Origin: Pseudomonas vanderleydeniana
GTDB lineage: Bacteria > Pseudomonadota > Gammaproteobacteria > Pseudomonadales > Pseudomonadaceae
Assembly (NCBI RefSeq): GCF_014268755.2
Contig: NZ_CP077093.1
Coordinates: 4,576,001 to 4,640,000, forward strand
Direction of reading: 5' to 3'
DNA length: 64,000 bases
Made by a program: the position numbers and the translations under genes. The notes below the pieces were generated by a model. That model saw only the letters and a list, made by a program, of their open reading frames with translations, was not told the DNA's origin and ran no database searches. Position 1 is the first letter of the stretch; every line of letters begins with the position of its first letter. Below, piece after piece: positions 44,960-52,515 of the stretch.

Positions 44960-45370
44960 TCAGTTGAGGGTGAGTTGAGGTGTTGCTGCGACCACGCGAT
45001 AAGGCGAAGGAACGTCGCGTGCGGCGTTCTGGGTGGTGAACGAAATGACCAGAAGAACAAGCCCAATGCACGCCGGCAGTGCGCCCTTGGGCCTGCGCAG
45101 ACCAAGGTGGGCCGACCCGGAGAGCAGCAAGTGAAAGAACATGCCGGCATAGGCCAGATCGCTCAGCGGCACATTGATGCGCGACAGAATCGCCAGGGGG
45201 CCAAGCACCTTCACAACGACCATGAAGGGCACGAGATAGGGGGCCGGATAGTTCAGCTCGGCCAGGGTCTGATGCACCCAGTCCTTTTTGATGACGTACA
45301 GCGTCGCAGACATCAGGTAGAGCAGGCTCAGCAAGACCGTGCTGAGCCAGTAGGCGTAACTGGCAACCAT
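44960..45370 (-). CDS. DoxX-like membrane protein
   Basis: A 136-residue four-helix membrane protein of the DoxX-like group. Hydrophobic segments span about residues 8-28, 45-62, 68-84 and 95-112. The typical motifs are LMSATLYVIKKDWV and LGPLAILSRINVPLSDLAYAGMFFHLLL. DoxX-like proteins are often found with redox enzymes, but their activity is mostly unproven. The start at 45370 has AAGGAG seven bases upstream; the longer frame to 45409 lacks one. It lies divergent to the HxlR regulator. Confidence 0.83.
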   Translation of the reverse strand: MVASYAYWLSTVLLSLLYLMSATLYVIKKDWVHQTLAELNYPAPYLVPFMVVVKVLGPLAILSRINVPLSDLAYAGMFFHLLLSGSAHLGLRRPKGALPACIGLVLLVISFTTQNAARDVPSPYRVVAATPQLTLN

Positions 45371-45450
45371 GAGAAGGCTCCTTGAGTGGGTCAGGTCGAC
45401 TTTCGTCAAGGATGTTGTCTAAGATGAAATCCAACAAGTAGGATGAAAAA

Positions 45451-45855
45451 GTGGCACCTAGTATGGAAAACCAGACCAATGAACCTGATGACATCAACAT
45501 GCACGAGGAAATGCGTCGTGCCTTCGCATTGCTGTCGGGCAAGTGGAAGTTGGAGATCATGTGGCTGCTCAACCAGCGGATTTATCGCTTTGGAGAGCTG
45601 AGAAAGGCCATCCCCGGGATTACTCAGCACATGCTGACGGCGCAGCTGCGTGAGTTGGAAGCCGATGGTTTGGTGACGCGCACAGTGTTCGCCGAAGTGC
45701 CGCCGCGTGTTGAATACGAGATCACGGCAAAGGCACGCGGACTGGGGCCTACGATGGAGGCGCTGACCGCCTGGTGGAATGAATACGGCAGGAGCTTGCC
45801 GGTGAAGCCAGTTGCACGCGGGCGTCCTGCCAAATCGGAGCCAAAGTCAAAATGA
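45451..45855 (+). CDS. HxlR-family transcriptional regulator
   Basis: A 134-residue winged-helix regulator. The HxlR core is clear: RRAFALLSGKWKLEIMWLL, RFGELRKAIPGITQHMLT and the wing VFAEVPPRVEYEIT. It is followed by a Lys/Arg/Pro-rich tail. It lacks the N-terminal cysteine seen in redox- or aldehyde-sensing members, so its signal is unclear. I keep the GTG start at 45451 because AGGATGAAAAA precedes it, whereas the ATG at 45463 has no site. It is divergent from the DoxX/SDR pair and probably controls them from the 80-base gap. Confidence 0.85.
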   Translation: MAPSMENQTNEPDDINMHEEMRRAFALLSGKWKLEIMWLLNQRIYRFGELRKAIPGITQHMLTAQLRELEADGLVTRTVFAEVPPRVEYEITAKARGLGPTMEALTAWWNEYGRSLPVKPVARGRPAKSEPKSK

Positions 45856-45948
45856 GAGGCCGGTTGTCCGCGGGAAGTGAGCAGCTCACGCTCTACCGGC
45901 ATGACCGACCCGGCATTCGCCCGGCAATCGATGTGCGTGCAAGCGGGT

Positions 45949-46143
45949 TCAATCCTCGAGGTTCTCGGCCATGAGCGCGATCAGCTCCATGGGGCTGCGG
46001 CTGTTGATCACGTTGTAGATCAGCTCGCGCTTGGACCGTGGCAACTTCTTCACGCAGCTCTTGGCCGAGGCGCGCACCGCTTCGTCCGTTCCGTGGATAC
46101 GGGCGGCCAGCAGCAGAATCAGGACGGCGTCGGAGAGGTTCAT
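45949..46143 (-). CDS. Small conserved hypothetical protein
   Basis: A 64-residue protein starting MNLSDAVLILLLAARIHGTD and ending with MELIALMAENLED. Helices dominate, with a basic middle (KKLPRSKRELIYNVINS). It looks like a genuine small gene because the codon pattern is regular, but its binding site is weak. I do not recognise the family. It lies convergent to hxlR. Confidence 0.45.
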   Translation of the reverse strand: MNLSDAVLILLLAARIHGTDEAVRASAKSCVKKLPRSKRELIYNVINSRSPMELIALMAENLED

Positions 46144-46477
46144 GGGGCGGCGGCTCGGAGGATTTGGACGTGAATATATCGGCGGTCGCCACACTTTCTC
46201 CAGGCATCAGCTGGATCCAAGCTCCATTAGCCTGCGCAGAGTAGCACGGGGCGTTATTTTCCTTTGCCACTCACGCCTGGGCGATAGCGATTGGCTGATA
46301 CGGTGCATCAGTTTCACCGGCATCGCCCGTACGAAAAATCTGCGGCGGCCCCGCTTGCCAGCGTAGCTCTCTTAGGATTAGCCGTCCGGTGGACAATGCG
46401 CATTGGCATCGGATAATTTTCCTGATGGCCAACAAGGCGTTGGGTATTTTTCATCAATCCAAAAATTAGAGCTGACC
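46144..46477. other. Intergenic region without a supported gene
   Basis: About 330 bases between the small hypothetical and the exonuclease gene. No repeat, terminator or reading frame with a binding site stands out. The open frame of the exonuclease runs back to a TTG at 46403 but lacks an initiation signal. Confidence 0.35.
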
Positions 46478-47098
46478 ATGGTACCTGTTCGTAAGCCCCA
46501 GCATTTAGGTGCGCTAAGGGAGGTTTTACACCCCTATGATTACCTACTCTGTGTCGACCTTGAGGCTACGTGCGATGAGGAAGCCAAGCCGGGAGAGCCT
46601 CCACGCCCACTGCTCGTGCATCGTGAGGATATGGAAACGATTGAGATTGGCTTGGCTGTGATCGACCTCTCATCGCTCAAGGTGGTCGACCACTTTCAGA
46701 GCTTTGTCCGGCCCACTCTGCACCCGGTACTTACCGACTTCTGCCGAAAGCTGACCACGATCAAGCAAAGCGATGTTGATGCTGCTCCTGGCTATGCCCG
46801 GGTTGCTCAGATGCTGGATGCTTTCCTAGAGGCCTACCCCAATTCAATGTGGTGTTCGTGGGGTGATTACGACCACAAACAGCTTCAGAAAGATGCCTCA
46901 CGTTTGCACTGCAAACCGATGCTAGAGGGGATGCTTCACACCAATTTGAAGAAATGGCACTGGAAGGTTTTCGAGTGCCGCGCGATGGGCCTACAGCCTG
47001 CCGTGGAGATGCTAGGGCTCGAATGGGAAGGCACCTACCACCGCGGCATTGATGATGCCCGCAACGTGGCAAATGTGGCCATTCACCTGCTTAGCTGA
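46478..47098 (+). CDS. DEDDh 3'-5' exonuclease (Eri1/KapD-like)
   Basis: A 206-residue exonuclease of the DEDDh group. The first acidic pair is in LLCVDLEATCDE, the second acidic motif in CSWGDYDHKQL, and the final His-Asp in YHRGIDDARNVA. KapD- and Eri1-like proteins trim RNA or DNA 3' ends; bacterial members are poorly studied. I chose the ATG at 46478 because the upstream extension has no signal and a weak sequence pattern. It is the last gene before the AbiE-like pair and is transcribed toward it. Confidence 0.82.
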   Translation: MVPVRKPQHLGALREVLHPYDYLLCVDLEATCDEEAKPGEPPRPLLVHREDMETIEIGLAVIDLSSLKVVDHFQSFVRPTLHPVLTDFCRKLTTIKQSDVDAAPGYARVAQMLDAFLEAYPNSMWCSWGDYDHKQLQKDASRLHCKPMLEGMLHTNLKKWHWKVFECRAMGLQPAVEMLGLEWEGTYHRGIDDARNVANVAIHLLS

Positions 47099-47243
47099 CC
47101 ATGGTCAAAATGCATAGGGGCCTCGTTATCGACAGGGTGCCAGCACCGATTTGCTGACGATCGAGCGATGAGCCAGTCAGCGACAGCGCAACCACGCGAC
47201 CATGGCTCAAGCCAATGACATTCAGTGGCTCACGCATTTAGCC

Positions 47244-48308
47244 CTAAGCCCCACTACTCGCTGCACCGTGATCCAGCAAATGCCGTGCGACATTCGCAAA
47301 TGTTGCGAAGCAGGTGTCGTAGTCAGGTCTCTCATGAGCGTAAAGCAACGGCATGAGCCGCTGTTCAAAATTTGCTTTTAAGCCATCGTGGGTCGCAGCG
47401 ACCTCAAGGGTCTGTTGCAAGACCCCGAATGGATCTGCTTCAAATTCAGGGTGCTGCCTTCCGAACTCACGGACATCCTTAGCCACCGACGAAGCAAAGA
47501 CTCGTGTGGCAGGCTCTAGCGCTTCGGGGTGGCTGGTCGCGATACGCCACACATCGTATACATGGCGAACCAGTGCTGTGTCGAAAGCACCAGGCTGGCG
47601 CCCACTCCAGCTGCTTGCGCAGCGACGCAGCAGCGACAGCACTTTTTCCGCAAGGGTCTCTGCTATGGTGATGCATTCCATGGGGAACAGAAAAGGCTCG
47701 TTGCTCCCGCTCAGTTTCTCCAGCATGTAACCCAGATTCTGCGTTTGCGAAGGAATCATGGGCGGCCGATGTACGAGCTCAATCTTCAGTTGCGGGCGCA
47801 GCGCACCTGCCACATCATGAAAATGTGCGTCGTACGATACCCACAGACAATAGTAACGGCTGCTGTCCCTACAAGTTGGATTGCCATCTTCTGCAACCCA
47901 ATGGAAACCTAGCCCGGACAAGGCTCTCTCGACCTCTGCGTGTAGCGTCTTCAGCCGGCCACGATCCCCCAAATCCTTGGCAAAAGCGTAGCCTTCAGGT
48001 GGGGAGAGCAATTCGATTTTGATGTCAATGTCCTCAGACATCCTTTCGATCAGGCCATAAGCCTTCGAAAGACAGGTACCGCCCGCGAAAACCATTCGCG
48101 TAGCGACATTGACCTCTGCTGGCTTGGTGTCGCCCTTTTTTCGATTCAGTTGCCTGGCGACATGCGTGACTTGGATTTGCGAAAGGGCATGAAGGGCATC
48201 AGTGATGTGCTGATCTTTCTCTGCGACAGCGGCTGGCATGCTTTTCAGAATGCCAGCCGTCGACGCATCTTCAATACTAACCCGCAGCTGCTCTGAAAGA
48301 GTTTTCAT
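47244..48308 (-). CDS. AbiEii-type nucleotidyltransferase toxin
   Basis: A 354-residue nucleotidyltransferase of the AbiEii/AbiGii family. The GGT-x-SKA motif with the acidic pair is seen in FAGGTCLSKAYGLIERMSEDIDIKI. In abortive-infection AbiE systems this toxin acts after phage infection and its reversible bacteriostatic activity is neutralised by AbiEi. The C-terminal region is longer than the minimal domain. The toxin start lies inside the end of the upstream antitoxin gene (32-base overlap), the classical coupled arrangement of type IV systems. It is a probable phage-defence or maintenance module. Confidence 0.85.
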   Translation of the reverse strand: MKTLSEQLRVSIEDASTAGILKSMPAAVAEKDQHITDALHALSQIQVTHVARQLNRKKGDTKPAEVNVATRMVFAGGTCLSKAYGLIERMSEDIDIKIELLSPPEGYAFAKDLGDRGRLKTLHAEVERALSGLGFHWVAEDGNPTCRDSSRYYCLWVSYDAHFHDVAGALRPQLKIELVHRPPMIPSQTQNLGYMLEKLSGSNEPFLFPMECITIAETLAEKVLSLLRRCASSWSGRQPGAFDTALVRHVYDVWRIATSHPEALEPATRVFASSVAKDVREFGRQHPEFEADPFGVLQQTLEVAATHDGLKANFEQRLMPLLYAHERPDYDTCFATFANVARHLLDHGAASSGA

Positions 48309-48696
48309 AGACTACCGTGTTGTTCCCCACCATCACTTTACGGGAAATACGTCGGCGGCCAGTATTGACGACCGTCCCCATAGGGACCTGAGTCGACTTG
48401 CCGCTGTTGTACTCGGCAACAAGAGTACTGGGTGCAATTGAAATATTCAGCTTGCGGAATAACTCCGCAACAATCATTTCCAACGTGCCAGCAGGCGTTG
48501 GCTTGCCTGTGTACTGGTTGATGCGAGTTTTCGCGAACGCGCCCTTGCTGACACGCACAAGCATACCGTTCGCAACAAACCGGGCCAGAACACGACCGAC
48601 TTGCGAATCGCTCCCCATGCCTGAGAACTCCGAACGCAACACAACCAGGCCTGCACGCTGCTTGATTGAACGACTCATGCGGTCTTCGAGTTTCAT
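48277..48696 (-). CDS. AbiEi-type antitoxin/regulator (DUF6088-like)
   Basis: A 139-residue protein with an N-terminal winged helix-turn-helix (QRAGLVVLRSEFSGMGSDSQVGRVLARFVANG) followed by a strand-rich C-terminal part (STQVPMGTVVNTGRRRISRKV). This fits the AbiEi/DUF6088 antitoxins, which repress their own operon and counteract the nucleotidyltransferase. The start at 48696 has AGGAGCTGGTAC upstream. Its stop overlaps the start of the toxin gene. The DNA-binding part suggests operator sites in the region upstream of 48700. Confidence 0.8.
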   Translation of the reverse strand: MKLEDRMSRSIKQRAGLVVLRSEFSGMGSDSQVGRVLARFVANGMLVRVSKGAFAKTRINQYTGKPTPAGTLEMIVAELFRKLNISIAPSTLVAEYNSGKSTQVPMGTVVNTGRRRISRKVMVGNNTVVYENSFRAAAG

Positions 48697-49131
48697 GTAC
48701 CAGCTCCTAAAGCAAGCTATTGACCTCAAGGTCACTATAGGTCCTAACCGCAGATTTGGCCAATGAAAACGGGCCTCTTACCCGACAAAACCTGCGCATC
48801 CATACGCGAAATTCTAATGCAAAAAAGTGATGGCGTAGACGTTTGTTCGTCGGCAATTCGCCGTCGCAAAGCAAGGCTATGCCCCGCCATCTGACCCACG
48901 CAGCGTTCGCACTGCCGTCTACCCCAGCGAAGGAACAGATCCAGGTTGGCAGTGTGTACGCCTGCATCGAATGCCAGCGGATGCGCGCATCTTTGAAATG
49001 CTGATTGGTCAGGCCGAGAGCCGCCAACGACATGAAAAACCGCTTGAGGACAACATCGCGGCAACGCCCTACCGCTGCCGTCTGCCTTGCCGCACACTAC
49101 CCGCTCACCAGCAGCAGGATGGAATTGACCG
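48697..49131. other. Intergenic region with uncertain ORFs
   Basis: About 435 bases. A plus-strand frame from 48879 encodes 41 residues ending EIQVGSVYACIECQRMRAS-like sequence, and a shifted frame continues with plausible residues (FEMLIGQAESRQRHEKPLED), which suggests the decayed remains of a small gene. There is no good binding site. The promoter of the AbiE pair must lie at its left end. Confidence 0.35.
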
Positions 49132-49581
49132 ATGCGAGTGACCGCAGACAACCGGGCGCCTGAAATTCAAAGGCTTGAGCACCTGCTGGAAGGGATGAAC
49201 TACTCCGTCTGGATCGGTGCTTATGGGCCCTTCGACTCTGGCCGCTCACTCGAGGAACAGCTACGCCACTCAGTCAGCAACCGCAGTGTTGTGGGCAGAG
49301 AGACGCCCGTGTCTGGCAGTGATGTACGCAGCGAGGTGCTGGAGCAACTGCTCCACCCAGGAGATGGCGGCTATGGGCCGATAGACCTACCCGCTAAGCG
49401 CTCGGAGATCATCCGTTTGGCCGAAGAGCTGCTCAGTCTTGTGCGCCTGGACCAGGCCAACGCCATCAACGCGTTCTGGCTTGCCGAAGGCCACCCGGCT
49501 TACTCGGTGTGGTGGGATTTCGCTTTCGACATTCATGCCGACGGGCAGCGATGGATCCTCATGGGCAGTGCCAGTGACTGA
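49132..49581 (+). CDS. Hypothetical 149-residue protein
   Basis: A soluble protein I do not recognise. It begins MRVTADNRAPEIQRLEHLL. The middle is helical (LPAKRSEIIRLAEELLSLV) and the C-terminus is strand-rich and aromatic (PAYSVWWDFAFDIHADGQRW). No binding site is evident, but the reading frame is regular and long. It is the last gene before block B. Confidence 0.5.
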   Translation: MRVTADNRAPEIQRLEHLLEGMNYSVWIGAYGPFDSGRSLEEQLRHSVSNRSVVGRETPVSGSDVRSEVLEQLLHPGDGGYGPIDLPAKRSEIIRLAEELLSLVRLDQANAINAFWLAEGHPAYSVWWDFAFDIHADGQRWILMGSASD

Positions 49582-49957
49582 GGAGCGGAAAGCCTGGCTC
49601 CCCGTTTTGATTACGGCCTCACTTCTGCCGGCAAACACAGCAGCGTCCGACAGACCCGACAGAGCAATTCCTACACCATCTAGGCACAAGGATTCATAGC
49701 CGCCGTCCATGCCGCCTACAGGCATGTCACGCCGGAAATAACCTGTTGCAGAGCCTGCTTTGACAGCCTACAGCCGGGTTATCCATTGTGCGGGGGCATA
49801 CTGCTGACCTTGTCAGCAACATGCACAGTAGCTTGGGATCTGAAGGGCTACGATGCGCCATTGCGCATGATCCACCCCACAGGTCGCCAAGCTTCCCACT
49901 GCTGCGACCAATCGACTGCCATTGCGGTCGGTGGAAGCACGCTGTTCTTGATGTTTC

Positions 49958-49982
49958 CCCATACGGGCCTCGCCCGTATGGG
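49958..49982 (+). promoter_or_regulatory. Perfect leader hairpin before coiled-coil gene (copy B)
   Basis: The same 11-base-pair stem as at 7323-7347, with an identical CTC loop. It ends 30 bases before the start codon at 50013. Perfect conservation between copies indicates a functional element or a recent duplication. Confidence 0.55.
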
Positions 49983-50012
49983 CAGGCTCTCCGAATGAAA
50001 TCTGGAGGTCTA

Positions 50013-50543
50013 ATGAAACTGGGAAGGAATCTATACAAGACGCTGGTCGCATCCAACGTCTCGGAACAAAACGCGACATCCATCACCGATGCGCTGGAGA
50101 ACGTGATGACTACAGCTCTTGCTAGCAAAACTGACCTGTCGGAGGCTCGTAACGAGCTGAAGGCTGAAATCACAGGTGTGCGTACTGAGCTGAAAGCTGA
50201 GATCGCTGGTGTGCGTGACGAGCTGAAAGCTGAGATCGCAGGCGTGCGTACTGAGCTCAAAGCTGACATCGCTGGTGTGCGTGACGAGTTGAAAGCTGAG
50301 ATCGCAGGCGTGCGTCATGACTTGCATGAACTCAGATTGGACATGACGAAGCTTGAAGCGAACATGACGACATTCCGCACCGAAATCCGGGCCGATATGT
50401 CAGAAATTCGCCACACGATGGAGGTCAACGGAGAAAGGCACAGTAAAGAGCTTGCCAAGCAGGAGAACAAACTGACCTTACGGTTTGGGACGATGTTAGT
50501 TGGCGGTTTGAGCTTGTTGTTCGCTGCGTTGAAATACCTCTAG
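50013..50543 (+). CDS. Coiled-coil membrane-anchored protein with 11-residue repeats (copy B)
   Basis: A 176-residue paralogue of the protein at 7378. Its N-terminus and C-terminal membrane helix (FGTMLVGGLSLLFAALKYL) are practically identical, but the central region has five 11-residue units (ELKAEITGVRT, ELKAEIAGVRD and variants) instead of two, and one TTFRTEIRADM unit instead of two. The net difference is exactly 66 bases. The unit is a 33-base in-frame tandem repeat, so the coiled coil can change length by slippage or recombination without shifting the frame. The start has CTGGAGGTCTA upstream. Confidence 0.75.
   Translation: MKLGRNLYKTLVASNVSEQNATSITDALENVMTTALASKTDLSEARNELKAEITGVRTELKAEIAGVRDELKAEIAGVRTELKADIAGVRDELKAEIAGVRHDLHELRLDMTKLEANMTTFRTEIRADMSEIRHTMEVNGERHSKELAKQENKLTLRFGTMLVGGLSLLFAALKYL
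50151..50325 (+). repeat. 33-base tandem repeat within coiled-coil gene
   Basis: Five tandem copies of a 33-base unit (GAGCTGAAAGCTGAGATCGC and so on) encode ELKAE/DIx-GVRx. The paralogous gene in block A has two. Third-position differences are few, which suggests recent expansion. Confidence 0.85.
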
Positions 50544-50607
50544 CAGCCTCTGCTGTCACCACCCACGCGGGGAACACTCCCCGCCGGGCGAAGTGTTCTC
50601 CGCATTC

Positions 50608-51971
50608 GGGAGTGTCAGATTTTTTGTGTTCGGGCCGGTAACGGCCTGCCGTCAGGCAGGCCCTGATTTCACCAGGTCGGCCTGATGAACCGATCTCCGT
50701 ACAAAATCGCAAATTGATTCATCGCATTTTTCCAATCATGCGCCGCTGAGCCCCAATTTGCTGTGATGTTGCGCAGCCCCAGCCAGATTAATTTGGTCGC
50801 CGCATCGTCGTGCGGGAAGTGACCACGAGTCTTGATGATCTTGCGTAGCTGGGCGTTGATGCTCTCGATGGCATTGGTGGTATAGATCACCTTCCGGATA
50901 GCAGGCGGGAAAACAAAGAATGGGATCACACGATCCCATGCCCTTCGCCAGGCAGCCACCACCGTTGGATATTGCTTGCCCCAAGGTCCGCGTTCAAACT
51001 CATCCAGTGCCTGCTCGGCCGCTTGGTCGTTGATGGCCTGATAGATCGGCTTTAGGGCCTTGGCCAGTGCTCGACGTTTGTCCCAGGCCGCGTAATCAAG
51101 GCTGTTGCGGATCAAATGCACGATGCATGTCTGCAATGTCGTTTCCGGGAACACCGCGCTGAGCGCTTCTGGTATGCCTTTAAGACCGTCGGTCACGGCA
51201 ATCAGCACATCCTCGACGCCACGGGTCTTGAGGTCGTTGAACACCTTCATCCAGAACTTCGCGCCTTCGGTGTTTTCGATCCAGATGCCCAGGATATCGC
51301 GCGTACCATCAGGCAAAACGCCCAGCGCCAAGTAGATCGCCTTGTTACGAACCAAGCCTTCTTCACGGATTTTGACGCGCAGCGCATCAAAGAAAATGAC
51401 CGGATACATCGGTTCCAAAGGGCGTTGTTGCCAGGCACCAATTTCCTCCATGACCTCATCGGTCACAGAGCTGATGAAGTCATGCGAAACGTCCGTCCCG
51501 TATTGCTCGGAAAGAAAAGCCCGGATCTCTCTAACCGTCATTCCGCGGGCGTACATGGCAATGATCTTGTCGTCGAAACCGGTATAACGGCGCTCATGCT
51601 TGGGGATCAGAATGGGCGAGAAACTGCCGTCACGGTCTCGTGGGATATCCAGGCGTAGCGGGCCATCGCCTGTCAGCACGGTCTTGCCACTCTTGCCATT
51701 GCGCTGGTTGGTCTCATCCTCAGGGCGCTGCGCGCCCGGAGGATAGCCCAGGTGATGCCCCAGCTCGGCGTTCAAGGCTCGCTCGATCAGTGCCTTCTTG
51801 AAAGCCGCAGAGGCCTCTTCGATGGCCTCTGCGGTCATCAACGGGGTGGCGGAAAACCGTTCAAGAAGCTCTTTCGGAACTGTCGGTAACGCTCGAAGCG
51901 GTTTCTTTTTGGTTGGCATACATGCACCTCTTACTCATGGTATGCCCGAACACAAAATTTCTGACAGTCTC
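50608..51971 (-). mobile_element. Complete IS256-family insertion sequence with 8-bp target duplication
   Basis: A 1364-base element flanked by the direct repeat CCGCATTC (50600-50607 and 51972-51979), with related inverted ends of about 28 bases: GGGAGTGTCAGA and GAGACTGTCAGA followed by TTTTGTGTTCGGGC-type sequence. It carries one transposase gene on the minus strand. Because block A contains the uninterrupted site (near 7900-7910), the empty state can be compared directly, apart from a few substitutions. It sits in noncoding DNA, so it disrupts no protein, but separates the hairpin from the segment that follows. Confidence 0.9.
50669..51919 (-). CDS. IS256-family transposase
   Basis: A full-length 416-residue Mutator-type DDE transposase. 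Catalytic residues are in PVIFFDALRVKI, IAVTDGLKGIPEALS and NAIESINAQLRKIIKTRGHF, all in their normal context. The reading frame is intact and the ends of the element are complete, so it may still be active. The N-terminal region (about 1-60) precedes the conserved NGKSGKTVLTGDGPLRLDIPRDRDG segment. It is only distantly related to the transposase at 3-1106. Confidence 0.93.
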   Translation of the reverse strand: MPTKKKPLRALPTVPKELLERFSATPLMTAEAIEEASAAFKKALIERALNAELGHHLGYPPGAQRPEDETNQRNGKSGKTVLTGDGPLRLDIPRDRDGSFSPILIPKHERRYTGFDDKIIAMYARGMTVREIRAFLSEQYGTDVSHDFISSVTDEVMEEIGAWQQRPLEPMYPVIFFDALRVKIREEGLVRNKAIYLALGVLPDGTRDILGIWIENTEGAKFWMKVFNDLKTRGVEDVLIAVTDGLKGIPEALSAVFPETTLQTCIVHLIRNSLDYAAWDKRRALAKALKPIYQAINDQAAEQALDEFERGPWGKQYPTVVAAWRRAWDRVIPFFVFPPAIRKVIYTTNAIESINAQLRKIIKTRGHFPHDDAATKLIWLGLRNITANWGSAAHDWKNAMNQFAILYGDRFIRPTW

Positions 51972-52477
51972 CCGCATTCTGTTTCACACGGAGCATCGCG
52001 AAGCCCTGCTGCTGTACCTTCGAGCGTTGATCGCTCCTCTTTGACTGCGTCGGCCCTGGGCTGACTTGCTGATCTGAACGTCGGCCTGCTGTTGGGGTTC
52101 GTTGTTTATCGGCTTTCACTTCATGGGCGTGCTGCAGGTTGGCACGCCCACCCGCTACTCACTGCCCTGTCCCTGTTTTGGTGTGGCGGATACCTCCTCT
52201 GATGCTCGGCTGCAACGGCTGTTGATCGTTGTCGTGCGGCTTGATGTTCGGCGGCGTGCTCGAGGAGGCCATTTCGCTGTGCGTCTCGCGCTTCTACGAG
52301 CTGCATGCGTACCACTCCCAGGAAAACCACGATGAGGGACGATCCTAAACCGTATTTCGTCCACCTCAATACTGGATCACCTAGCATTTTCAATGCATTT
52401 CCCTCTGGAAGAACACCTCTGCGAAGGCGCACATGTTTGCCGCTCAAAACAGCTTTCCAATTTCCCTGCATAGGAAT

Positions 52478-52497
52478 AATGTAGCTCTATCTACATT
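52478..52497 (+). promoter_or_regulatory. Palindrome upstream of chrB, putative operator
   Basis: Inverted repeat AATGTAG-CTCTAT-CTACATT, 18 bases before the chrB start, followed by a second GAGCTATCGCTAC that partly repeats its core. ChrB proteins repress chromate operons until chromate is present, so this is a natural operator candidate. The chrB ATG itself has no visible binding site, which may mean a leaderless transcript starting within or next to this element. Confidence 0.6.
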
Positions 52498-52515
52498 TTA
52501 TCGAGCTATCGCTAC

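Larger units (their letters stand above)
49732..52313 (+). repeat. Duplicated block B (damaged copy of 7098-8562)
   Basis: Direct repeat of block A. The copy includes the leader with its hairpin, the coiled-coil gene, noncoding DNA and, after a deletion matching 8194-8500 of block A, a 63-base piece of the 209-residue gene. A complete IS256-family element (50608-51971) interrupts it. The sequence 52251-52313 corresponds to 8501-8562 with few differences. Together with block A it brackets about 41 kb of cargo. Confidence 0.88.

Noticed and set aside
44427..45572. Long minus-strand open frame of 381 codons
   Set aside because: It is a frame-shifted shadow covering the SDR and DoxX-like genes, with low-complexity Arg/Gly/His-rich sequence and no recognisable domain.
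48707..49151. Overlapping minus-strand frames of 108 and 135 codons
   Set aside because: Neither has a binding site or recognisable family, and both read across the probable AbiE promoter; possible decayed gene only.
50151..50325. Regular 33-base repeats that could suggest a CRISPR array
   Set aside because: There are no unique spacers. The units are contiguous and in frame within a coding sequence, so it is a coding minisatellite.
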